Under the pieces are notes generated by a model. The model ran no database searches and was not told the origin of the DNA. It saw nothing but the letters and a program-made list of their open reading frames with translations. Below are positions 42,429 to 49,176 of a DNA stretch of 49,176 nucleotides, piece after piece. Each line of letters opens with the position of its first letter. The first letter of the stretch is position 1. Position numbers and translations under genes: made by a program. The DNA is from JACCTH01 sp035281645 (GTDB lineage: Bacteria > Actinomycetota > Acidimicrobiia > Spongiisociales > ZC4RG35): assembly GCA_035281645.1 (NCBI GenBank), contig DATEDN010000083.1, positions 1 through 49,176 of the forward strand. The letters are read 5' to 3'.

Positions 42429-42474
42429 GTCACTTCCCTTTCAGTCGAAGTCGAAGAATGGCACCGCCTGGCTT

Positions 42475-42546
42475 GCTCTCGGGGGTGGCGATGCGGGGGA
42501 GCGACAGACTGTCAGCAGTCGGCGCCCGGGCGATCCACCCGAGAGC
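42475..42546 (-). ncRNA. Structured leader RNA upstream of metY-metX (candidate)
   Basis: The 174-bp gap between the ABC permease stop and the metY start contains a closing helix. In RNA sense it pairs GCTCTCGGG (42546-42538 side) with CCCGAGAGC (42483-42475), continued by TGG with CCA. Inside are two small hairpins: GACTG-4 nt-CAGTC (42507-42520) and CGCCCGGGCG (42523-42532). This is a compact junction-like fold ending 46 nt before the metY ATG. I could not match it to SAM-I, SAM-IV, SAM-II or SAH consensus features. The rest of 42429-42602 should hold the promoter; no clear -10 was seen. Confidence 0.4.
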
Positions 42547-42602
42547 ATCGACAGCACATGCAGTCTGAGAACGACACGAGGCGGGGGAGTGTAGTTCGCG
42601 TT

Positions 42603-43568
42603 TTAGGCTCGCACCTCTTGGCGCATGAAGGCGACGTAAGCAACCGCGAAGAGCGCCGACGTCAAGGCGAGCAGTCCAACCACCTGGGGCCATACGACTG
42701 AAAGGCTTTGGGGGAGTGAGAGGTTGGAGACTATGGCTCGGTCGACCTGCTGCGCGGTCAGGAGGCCGGTCGCCCTTTCGGTGGGATCGAGAAGCACGGT
42801 TGAGGTCTCGCTGTAGAGGGTGTAGGGCGACAAGCGCGACAAGAGCAGTTCGGCCCTGATGCTCGATACCTGGTCTTCCGGGTTGGCAAGAACCGAGGCG
42901 GCCGCTCGGAAGATGAAGCTTCCAAACAGCGTCAGCACCAGCCAGATCCCGATCGCGATCATCGCCGAGGTGGCAGCTCGGGGGACCAGAATTGAGGTCA
43001 GGGTGGCGAGGGCCTGCCAGAAACCAACGTAGATGATGGCAACCGCCAACCAGACGATGAGCCGGACCACCTCTGTCGGCTCCGGAAACAGCCCCAGGCG
43101 GAAGATCCCAATGCCGGATACGAAGACCGTGAGCGCGGTCAGCATCAGGGCCACCACGGCCAGCCCTCCCACGAACTTCCCGAGGATGACCTCGTCGCGG
43201 TGAATTGGCTGGGCGAGGAGCCGGGGCAGGGTTCCTTGAGACCGCTCGCCGCTGATGGCGTCGAATCCAAACATGATGCCGAGGAGGGGCGCCAGGAAGC
43301 CAATGAAGACCACCAGCGGAAAGGGCACCGGGTCGGTGGTGACCGTGAAGAGCTTCAAGAACAGGGCCGGCACTCCGGCGGCGTCGACCGCCACCGATCG
43401 GATCCCGCCCGAGGCAGCAAACACCGCCCCCGCCGCCGCAACCGCGAGCACCGCGATGAGGACGAGGAAGCGCCCCGAGAGGAGGTGATCGGCGAACTCC
43501 TTTCGCGCCACAACCCGCCAGCCGCTACCAAATCCCTCGTTGGTACGGACAGCCGTTGCCTCACTCAC
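42603..43568 (-). CDS. ABC-2 type transporter permease
   Basis: Membrane subunit of an ABC exporter (NosY/ABC-2 type). The start is GTG 43568 (or ATG 43580), giving about 321 residues and overlapping the ATPase gene by 8 nt. About six hydrophobic segments are visible. The soluble part of the first half includes GERSQGTLPRLLAQPIHRDE, the conserved coupling region of this family, then VILGKFVGG. The C-terminal outer loop has RLSPYTLYSETS, typical of NosY-like proteins. Substrate unknown. The partner ATPase and a NEW3-domain surface protein are in the same operon. Confidence 0.87.
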   Translation of the reverse strand: MSEATAVRTNEGFGSGWRVVARKEFADHLLSGRFLVLIAVLAVAAAGAVFAASGGIRSVAVDAAGVPALFLKLFTVTTDPVPFPLVVFIGFLAPLLGIMFGFDAISGERSQGTLPRLLAQPIHRDEVILGKFVGGLAVVALMLTALTVFVSGIGIFRLGLFPEPTEVVRLIVWLAVAIIYVGFWQALATLTSILVPRAATSAMIAIGIWLVLTLFGSFIFRAAASVLANPEDQVSSIRAELLLSRLSPYTLYSETSTVLLDPTERATGLLTAQQVDRAIVSNLSLPQSLSVVWPQVVGLLALTSALFAVAYVAFMRQEVRA

Positions 43569-44520
43569 GACTCTGATCATCCTGGTGGAAATAGCGCCGG
43601 TAGACCTCGTCGAGGTCGTCTGACGTTCGGCGGATGCCGTCGAGTTGCACGCCGCCATTGACGAGAGCCGAGACGAGCTTGTTCGTCGAGCCCCGATCGA
43701 TTCGGGCGACGTAGGTGCCTCGGATTCGAGCGGATTCGAGCTTTTTGACAAAGCTCGCCTGCCCAAGGGCCGACCGCACCTTGTCGTCCGTCGATGGGGT
43801 GTTGAACTCCACTTCTTCGGGTCCGCCACCGCGGGAGGCGAGTTCGCTCGGCGCTCCTTGAGCGACGACCTTGCCACGAACGAAGATCGCTACCCGATCG
43901 CAGACTGCTTGCACCTGGTGGAGAAGGTGGCTCGAGAGCAAGACCGTGACGCCACGCTCGTCGGCCAGCCGCCTGATCATGCTCAGGATCTCAGCCACGC
44001 CCTCAGGATCGATGGCGGTCGTGGGCTCGTCAAGGATCAGGATGTCGGGGTCTTTCAACAGGGCATCGGCGATGCCGAGGCGCTGCTTCATTCCTCGGGA
44101 GTAGGTGCCAGCCTTCTGATCCCGAGCCTCGGCCAGGCCCACCTCGTCGAGCAACTCATCCACCCTTCCCCCGTTGTCCAGACGGTTGAGTTGGGCGGTG
44201 AAGGAGAGGTTTTCCCAGCCGGTCATGCCGTCGTAGAAGCCCACCGCATCCGGCAGGTACCCAACTCGGCGCTTGACCGTGAGTGGGTGACGGGAGGGAT
44301 CGAGACCGAGAACCTCGATCGAGCCGGCAGTTGGTTCGACCAGGCCGAGAAGCATCAGGATGGTGGTGGTTTTCCCGGCGCCGTTCGGTCCCAGGAGCCC
44401 GAAGATCTCCCCGGCCTTGAGCTTGAGGTCGAGGTTGTCGACTACTCGAGCCTCGCCGTAATCCTTCGTCAAGCGATGCGCGACGACGGTGGTGGCGGTG
44501 GCCGCTTTATCCTGCGCCAA
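43561..44520 (-). CDS. ABC transporter ATP-binding protein
   Basis: The 319-residue ATPase starts at TTG 44520, which has GGAGG at about 6 bp. It has the Walker A GPNGAGKTTT, the signature YSRGMKQRLGIA and Walker B ILILDEPT. The switch histidine is in LLSSHLLHQV. A C-terminal extension of about 90 residues ends HQDDQSRE, as in NosF/CcmA-like exporter ATPases. It pairs with the permease gene, which it overlaps by 8 nt. It is 2 bp from the stop of the NEW3 gene upstream. Confidence 0.93.
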   Translation of the reverse strand: MAQDKAATATTVVAHRLTKDYGEARVVDNLDLKLKAGEIFGLLGPNGAGKTTTILMLLGLVEPTAGSIEVLGLDPSRHPLTVKRRVGYLPDAVGFYDGMTGWENLSFTAQLNRLDNGGRVDELLDEVGLAEARDQKAGTYSRGMKQRLGIADALLKDPDILILDEPTTAIDPEGVAEILSMIRRLADERGVTVLLSSHLLHQVQAVCDRVAIFVRGKVVAQGAPSELASRGGGPEEVEFNTPSTDDKVRSALGQASFVKKLESARIRGTYVARIDRGSTNKLVSALVNGGVQLDGIRRTSDDLDEVYRRYFHQDDQSRE

Positions 44521-44522
44521 AG

Positions 44523-45683
44523 CTACCTCCGACCGAAGCGCCGGAAGACCCAGGCGAGGGCAGCCAACGTCAAAAGGATCAAGCCGATCCCTACCAGACC
44601 ACCGAACGCCGAAGGACTCACGGTGCTCCGCACATCCATCGAAGCGTTGGCCTCATCGGTGTTGGCTCGGAAAGTGATCGAGTAATCACCGGCGATGGCT
44701 TCGGTCGAGGGGGTGATTGTGGCAGTCACCTGGGCGAAGTCACCCGCCGGAACAGTGGTGATGTTCTCGGTATCGAATGTCACTTCCCAACCGGCCGGAG
44801 GAGTGGCGGTGAGGGCCACGTTGGCGAGATCACCCGAGCCTGTGTTCAGGACTACGAGCGGGAATTGGGTCGGGCTACCGGCGGTGACGTCGGCGTTGAG
44901 CCTCTGATCAGGGGTCGTCAACTCCATCGAGAAGCTGCCCGTGATTTCGACCTGGAGGGCGGCTTCGGAATCGACCCCGCCACCGCGAGCAGTGACTCGG
45001 AGGTCATAGACCCCCGCTTCCACCGTGCTCGGAGGCGTGGCGGTGACCGTCACCCGGCCGGTGGATCCGCTTTCGACCGTGATTGAAGAGGCTTGAGAAG
45101 CAGCTTGAGGCCTGGCATCGACCGTCCAACCGATGGGTCCTTCGGCGGCGAGCTCGAGCTGGACCTCTGAGGGAGTGTCATTCCTGACATCTATGTTGAA
45201 CGTGAAAGTCGAGCTGGCCGGGCCCCGCAGTCCGGGGAATTCTGGGGTGAGGGTGACCGAGCCGCCGGCTCCCCCCTGCACGGTCACCATGACCGGAAGG
45301 GAGGTCGTGGCGCCGCCGCCGCTGGCGTTGACGGTCATTGGATAATCACCGTCGGCAGTTCCAGTGGGAACGATGACGTCGAGGCGAAGCTCGGGCGCTA
45401 GTTCAGGGCCAACCGTCACCTGGTTGATCACGAAGCCACCACCGCGGAAAGTGGCGGTCCACCCCTCAGGAACGCCATCGACGGCCAGATTGACTGCCGC
45501 CGTCGAATCTGCCGCAAGTGTGAGGTCGAAGCCCGCCGTGTCACCCGGTTCGACGGTGAGGCCAGGGTAAGGGGTGCTGAGCGAAAAGCCTGTGGTCTGA
45601 GCTGCGGCTGGGCTCGACACTGCAACCAGGAGCAGGAGAGCCAATACCACTCGGGCTGGCGCGGCTGATACCAACTTTCGCAT
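44523..45683 (-). CDS. NEW3 (alpha-galactosidase-associated) repeat surface protein with C-terminal anchor
   Basis: The 386-residue protein from ATG 45683 has a signal peptide (LALLLLVAVSSPAAAQ, cleavage near residue 29). About three tandem Ig-like NEW3/NPCBM-type domains follow, with repeated GW-T and P-G-Y-D-V patterns (EGWTATFRGGG, IGWTVDARP, AGWEVTFDTEN). One C-terminal transmembrane helix (about 360-382) ends in a short Arg-rich tail. Such proteins often accompany ABC-2 exporters (COG1470 with an ATPase and permease) and are thought to sit outside the membrane. First gene of the three-gene operon. Confidence 0.85.
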   Translation of the reverse strand: MRKLVSAAPARVVLALLLLVAVSSPAAAQTTGFSLSTPYPGLTVEPGDTAGFDLTLAADSTAAVNLAVDGVPEGWTATFRGGGFVINQVTVGPELAPELRLDVIVPTGTADGDYPMTVNASGGGATTSLPVMVTVQGGAGGSVTLTPEFPGLRGPASSTFTFNIDVRNDTPSEVQLELAAEGPIGWTVDARPQAASQASSITVESGSTGRVTVTATPPSTVEAGVYDLRVTARGGGVDSEAALQVEITGSFSMELTTPDQRLNADVTAGSPTQFPLVVLNTGSGDLANVALTATPPAGWEVTFDTENITTVPAGDFAQVTATITPSTEAIAGDYSITFRANTDEANASMDVRSTVSPSAFGGLVGIGLILLTLAALAWVFRRFGRR

Positions 45684-45773
45684 ACCTTTTGAATCCTCCA
45701 AATGAGCTGTCAGCGCGGCCGTCATGCGGCCGTGCGAGCTATCGATGGTATACGAGGCCCCTAAAAGGGTCGT

Positions 45774-45787
45774 AAACGTCGACGTTT
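45774..45787. promoter_or_regulatory. Perfect 14-bp palindrome before the sensor kinase gene
   Basis: AAACGTCGACGTTT equals its own reverse complement. It lies 12 bp from the kinase start and 90 bp from the divergent NEW3 gene. The 116-bp divergent gap also holds CGGCCG-5 bp-CGGCCG and a TATAC near 45750. The palindrome could be an operator for either gene; no regulator is identified. Confidence 0.4.
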
Positions 45788-45799
45788 TGGCGCGGTTCC

Positions 45800-47845
45800 T
45801 TGCCCCGATTCGTAAGGTTCAAGGCCGATTTTGCCGATGAAGCCGGAGTGGTTGCGGCTAAATCGACTGCCCCCTGGGGTCCTCCCAGCCCTGCCCTGGG
45901 CGTGGCCATCGGCGGTTCCTTTCACGGGGCCCGCGCCCTCAGTGGGCTAATTGCCGCCTGTGGTTTTGGACTGCTCGCTTTTACCTGGGGGTGGTGGGAG
46001 GGTTGGCAGCTCTCCCTGTTCTCTTTGGCGGTCGCGACTCATGGGTTGCACCGAAAGAACCGTCCCGAGAAATCGCTGGTCATCTCTCTGGCAGTCGATC
46101 TGTTTTGGTTGGCGGCGATCTTCCTCGCCGGCGAGCCGCCGGTCTGGGCCTTCATCCCCGGCCTGTGCTACATCGTGGTCGCCGGGGTGCTGGCCCTCGA
46201 CGGCTGGCGGGCGGGGGTTCTGGTCGTGTCCGCCATGTCGCTTTTCGCAGCTGCCGCTTTCATGGCTGTCCTCTACCCCTCGGCCGCCTGGTCCCTGCCA
46301 CGCCAGTGGGTCCTGGCAGCGCTGGCATTGGCGATCCACCTGCCGACCATGGCCTGGCTCATCTCCTCGTCGACCCGTCTACTTCGCTCTCGCCAGCAAC
46401 TCTCCGAAAGTCTGATCGAGAAAGAGGGTCGGCTTCGGGTCGTCACCGACAATGCGAGCGACGGCATCGTCGCTTTTGACGAGGAAGGGCGAATCGCTTT
46501 CGCCAACCGCACTCTCGATCCGATTCTCGGATTTCGGCCCACGGACGTGATCGGCTCCTGCATCGATCGACTCCTTCCGACCCTCGATCGAGGGTCCATC
46601 AAGGCTTCTCGGGAAACAATCAACCTCTCCCTGCTGGGGCTACACCGCTTGGGCCACGAGGTGGCGCTCGAAGTCACAATTGGACGAACCCGAGAGAAAG
46701 GCGCACCGCTCTACGTTGCCGTGATGAGGGACGTCTCCGACAAGAGGGCCGTCATTCAGCGCATCGAATTTCAGGCCGCGCTCTTGGACCAGGTCCGGAC
46801 CATGGTGGTGGCGGCCAATCTCGATGGGCGCTTGATCTATGTCAACGCCAACGCGGTCGCGGCCCTGGGGATTCGACCCGAGCAGTTGCGCCGGGCCCAC
46901 TTGCTGGATTTGGTTACTGACGAGGCGCGGGAGGCATTGCTCGGCATCGACGTTCCCTTGGAGGGGACCTGGCGGGGAGAGACGGTGCTGCAGGGAGTGG
47001 ATGGCGCCGAAGTGCCAGCGCTCGCCACCATCACTCGCATCCGGGATGCCCAGGGAGTTCCTATCGGCTTAGGCGCGATCGCGGTCGACATCACGGAGCG
47101 AAAGCGCACCGAGGAAAAGCTGGCTGCTCTCCTCGCCTCCAAGGACGAATTCGTCACCTCCGTTTCTCATGAGCTGCGGACGCCACTGACAGTCATCGTC
47201 GGAATGGCCCAGGAGCTGCGGTCCTCCTTCGACGAGTTCAGTGGTGATGTTGCCCGTGACCTGATCGGAGTCATCGCCGACCAAGCAAGCGATCTCGCCA
47301 ATATCGTCCAAGACCTGCTCGTGATCGGCAGATCGGACGGCGGTGGGTCACTTGTCATCAACCGGGAGTCGATCGCCATCGACGAGGAGCTGAAGGCATG
47401 CCTCAAGCTTTACCTCCCGTCCGAACGCGAGATCGAGCTCAAGCTCGATTCGAGCCAGCCGGTGGTGGCCGACGCGCTTCGACTCCGACAGGTCCTCCGC
47501 AACCTCCTCACCAATGCCGTCCGTTATGGCGGTCCCAACCTCAAAGCGATTGTGAAGCAGAACTCTCTGTTCACCACCTTCTCTCTGTGTGACGACGGCA
47601 CCGGAGTGCCGCCCGAGGACGTCAATGAGATCTTTCAGCCCTACGTCCGCTCAAGGTCGGGGCCGGCCCTGCCGGGCTCGATGGGCTTGGGTCTGGCGGT
47701 GGCTCGGAAACTCACCCAGCTAATGGGCGGTGACCTGGTGTACGAACGTCGAGGGGAATGGTCGGTATTCGAGATGACGTTGCCGACCGCCCTCACCGAG
47801 ACGAACCGTGCTCACCTTCGGGCCGTGGAGAGTGCAGTCAGCTAG
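45800..47845 (+). CDS. Membrane sensor histidine kinase with two PAS domains
   Basis: Signal-transducing kinase of 681 residues if the TTG at 45800 is used. GTG at 45848 or 45902 are plausible later starts. About five to six transmembrane helices lie at 45-190. A first PAS domain (about 210-318) has DNASDGIVAFDEEGRIAFAN, and a second (about 325-435) has NLDGRLIYVNANAVAALGI, ending in a PAC-like VDITERKRTEEK. His457 is in SVSHELRTPL. The HATPase has RQVLRNLLTNAVRYGG, LCDDGTGVP and GSMGLGLAVARKL. No response regulator gene is adjacent in the window. Confidence 0.9.
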   Translation: MPRFVRFKADFADEAGVVAAKSTAPWGPPSPALGVAIGGSFHGARALSGLIAACGFGLLAFTWGWWEGWQLSLFSLAVATHGLHRKNRPEKSLVISLAVDLFWLAAIFLAGEPPVWAFIPGLCYIVVAGVLALDGWRAGVLVVSAMSLFAAAAFMAVLYPSAAWSLPRQWVLAALALAIHLPTMAWLISSSTRLLRSRQQLSESLIEKEGRLRVVTDNASDGIVAFDEEGRIAFANRTLDPILGFRPTDVIGSCIDRLLPTLDRGSIKASRETINLSLLGLHRLGHEVALEVTIGRTREKGAPLYVAVMRDVSDKRAVIQRIEFQAALLDQVRTMVVAANLDGRLIYVNANAVAALGIRPEQLRRAHLLDLVTDEAREALLGIDVPLEGTWRGETVLQGVDGAEVPALATITRIRDAQGVPIGLGAIAVDITERKRTEEKLAALLASKDEFVTSVSHELRTPLTVIVGMAQELRSSFDEFSGDVARDLIGVIADQASDLANIVQDLLVIGRSDGGGSLVINRESIAIDEELKACLKLYLPSEREIELKLDSSQPVVADALRLRQVLRNLLTNAVRYGGPNLKAIVKQNSLFTTFSLCDDGTGVPPEDVNEIFQPYVRSRSGPALPGSMGLGLAVARKLTQLMGGDLVYERRGEWSVFEMTLPTALTETNRAHLRAVESAVS

Positions 47846-47854
47846 CTTCGGGCT

Positions 47855-48208
47855 ATGCGGGTTCAAACAGGCCAACTCGTTGCTCTGGGGTACGGTCGCT
47901 ACGTTCGCTCCGACGATGTGATCGCCGTGGAGCCGATCACCGAAGGACGAGGTCCCGGTCGCAGGTCACTGGTGTGGGTACGGGGTATCTCGGACCCGTT
48001 GGTCGCCTCGCGTAGCGAGGGATCGGTGGTCGACGATCTGGTTACCCCTGCCGAAGAAGCGGCTCGGATGAACGCCCAGAGGTCGGTCTTGAGGAAGATG
48101 ATCCGTGCTCTCGATTCGGTCTCTCCCGGGGTGAAGCGGGTATTGGCCGAAGAGACCCGAGCCGATATCGATGACCTGGTGGCGGAGGGAAATCGAGTCC
48201 TCGGCTAA
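47855..48208 (+). CDS. Small protein, possibly RemA-like (DUF370), unknown function
   Basis: The 117-residue protein starts at ATG 47855, 9 bp after the sensor kinase stop. The first half (VALGYGRYVRSDDVIAVEP, then GRRSLVWVRGIS) loosely resembles the RemA/DUF370 pattern of a G-G strand and basic loop. The helical second half, with MNAQRSVLRKMIRALDSV and EETRADIDDLVAEG, is extra. The RemA link is weak. Cotranscription with the kinase is likely. It contains no membrane helix. Confidence 0.65.
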   Translation: MRVQTGQLVALGYGRYVRSDDVIAVEPITEGRGPGRRSLVWVRGISDPLVASRSEGSVVDDLVTPAEEAARMNAQRSVLRKMIRALDSVSPGVKRVLAEETRADIDDLVAEGNRVLG

Positions 48209-48218
48209 AAGGTGGGGA

Positions 48219-49176
48219 TTAGAAGAGCCAGGGAAGCTTTGTGTTCCACACCGGCGACGGCGCCAGCGCTCGGAGTGAGGTGCGTAAGACCTTCACCATC
48301 TCGAGGCGGGTGACTGCTCCCCAAGGATCGTTGAGGGATCCGGTGAAGTCGCCGAATTGGCGGGTCTGGGATGGCGAAAACGCCAGGGCGGGCGCCAGCA
48401 TCGCTGCAAGTTGCTGTCGCGAGACGAGCGCGGTCGGACAAAACGCATCCGGTCCACAAAGTTGTGCGTAGCCAGCGGCAGCGAGGGCGTTGATGTTGGC
48501 CTCGTGGGGTGATCCGGCATCGTCGGAGAAGAAGTCCCGCTCCGAGGGAGCAAGCTCGAGGGCCCGGACGAGGAACGTGGCCGCCTGTTCGCGGCTTACC
48601 CATTGGTTGGGGCAGAAATGGCGCTCGGTGCAACCGCTCACGATTCCTCGGTCCGCGAGCCATTCGACGTCGGACTGGACAGCAAGTTGATCGTCGTCGG
48701 CGAAACGCCCGGAGTAGGGAGTGAACGCCAGGGGGCCGGGCTGAAACCACTTGTGCAGAGGCCAGACGTGGGTTGTAGAGGGCAGGTTCATACCTTCCAG
48801 CCAGCCGGTTGCCAGGTTGGAGCCGTCCCACACTTTCCAGTCGGTTTCCTTGTTGAAGTTGAAGTAGACGAGCCCGACGACATTCGGATCCCAGGCGGCA
48901 GCGTTGAAGAGATCTCGCAACCAGGCGTCACGATCGCCGCCGGCGCTGGAGCTGCCCACCTGGCTGATGAGAAAGGGCTTGTAGGGAGCGAAGCTTCGTA
49001 GCTCGTCGAGGACCGCCAGACCCGAGTCCCAGATCCCGGTCCAGCGGCTTACCGCCGCTCCGAAGTTGTAAACCGAGATCCCCACGAAATCGACGACGTC
49101 TTCTCCGGGGTAGTAGTCAGCAGTTCGAAATGGCTCCACCGACCAGGCATTGGGAGCGAACACCCAGCGCACCTTG
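48219..49176 (-). CDS. SLH-domain protein with GH26-like glycosidase region (N-terminus cut by window edge)
   Basis: C-terminal 319 residues of a secreted protein. The first visible part resembles GH26 endo-mannanase-type barrels (RWVFAPNAWSVEPFR, YYPGEDVVDFVGISVYNFG, then SAGGDRDAWLRDLFN and VVGLVYFNFN). Where GH26 enzymes have the nucleophile glutamate (typically ..xE.G), this protein has ISQVGSS, that is Gln. Two to three S-layer-homology repeats follow. They include LADRGIVSGCTERHFCPNQW, ALAAAGYAQLCGPDAFCPT and the last GSLNDPWGAVTRLEMVK, which would hold it at the cell wall. The protein continues beyond the window, so the acid/base residue cannot be checked. Confidence 0.8.
   Translation of the reverse strand, partial: KVRWVFAPNAWSVEPFRTADYYPGEDVVDFVGISVYNFGAAVSRWTGIWDSGLAVLDELRSFAPYKPFLISQVGSSSAGGDRDAWLRDLFNAAAWDPNVVGLVYFNFNKETDWKVWDGSNLATGWLEGMNLPSTTHVWPLHKWFQPGPLAFTPYSGRFADDDQLAVQSDVEWLADRGIVSGCTERHFCPNQWVSREQAATFLVRALELAPSERDFFSDDAGSPHEANINALAAAGYAQLCGPDAFCPTALVSRQQLAAMLAPALAFSPSQTRQFGDFTGSLNDPWGAVTRLEMVKVLRTSLRALAPSPVWNTKLPWLF

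Noticed and set aside
42429..42602. Known SAM-I or SAM-IV riboswitch before metY
   Set aside because: The conserved core (kink-turn, GGCAACC-like segment) could not be found, so only an unclassified structured leader is claimed.
47855..48208. Response regulator partner for the sensor kinase
   Set aside because: The protein lacks a receiver domain (no DD/D/K pattern) and is only 117 residues.
19346..48232. Similar strings GGTGGGATTAGAAGA (19351) and GGTGGGGATTAGAAGA (48211) as a dispersed repeat
   Set aside because: Both cover a gene end coding ..F-stop plus a few bases; a third partial match at 39365 is inside gcdH. Too short to separate from chance.

Overview
The window is gene-dense, high-GC bacterial chromosome. 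Genes are short-spaced on both strands, many start with GTG or TTG, and many are joined by 4-nt stop/start overlaps. A LytR-CpsA-Psr protein, an Eis-type acetyltransferase, a YcaQ/AlkX glycosylase, an SLH-domain glycosidase-like protein and a GlnR-like box before glnA all point to an actinobacterium. A deep-branching class such as Acidimicrobiia is my guess, not something the window proves. I found no rRNA, tRNA, CRISPR array, phage module or recognisable transposase.

Layout. 1-3871 (minus) is a translationally coupled purC-purS-purQ-purL operon, with purL running off the left edge. A divergent PaaI-type thioesterase follows, with a perfect 14-bp palindrome between it and purC. Then come an LCP cell-wall protein and a Mak-type ROK sugar kinase (4382-6397). 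6402-7459 is a compact insertion: one AbiEi-N/DUF559 nuclease-like gene between 52-bp inverted repeats. 7467-10927 (minus) holds purB coupled to a cation/proton antiporter with universal-stress domains. 10964-13236 holds AlkX and a streptogramin-lyase-like propeller lipoprotein. 13233-16215 (minus) is a coupled purA-purD-purE operon. Together the three clusters supply eight purine genes: purA, B, C, D, E, L, Q and S.

16279-19310 carries a PGM1-type ATP-grasp ligase and glnA, with the GlnR-like box at the junction. 19357-22870 holds an Eis acetyltransferase, two divergent single-pass membrane proteins, a cytochrome b561 and an Nfu-N protein. 22886-31653 is hyuA-hyuB, then a second inverted-repeat element carrying a frameshifted relative of the first nuclease-like gene, then glcD-glcE-glcF and a membrane protein. 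31656-37933 (minus) holds a GNAT protein, argS, a membrane-anchored protein and a fused alpha-beta branched-chain 2-oxoacid dehydrogenase E1. 38015-39994 has an unrecognised gene and a glutaryl-CoA dehydrogenase. 40004-42428 (minus) is metY-metX behind a structured leader. 42603-45683 (minus) is an ABC exporter with a NEW3-domain surface protein. 45800-48208 is a two-PAS sensor kinase and a small protein. 48219-49176 is the end of an SLH-domain, GH26-like protein.

Most of the window is housekeeping metabolism: purines, glutamine, methionine, glycolate and acyl-CoA or branched-chain catabolism. The most unusual part is the pair of one-gene elements (6402-7459 and 26355-27338). Each sits exactly in an intergenic gap, carries the same nuclease-like family, lacks a transposase and is bounded by roughly 50-bp inverted repeats that can fold into hairpins. 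The arms share an inner motif, GTTCT-n3-GAC.
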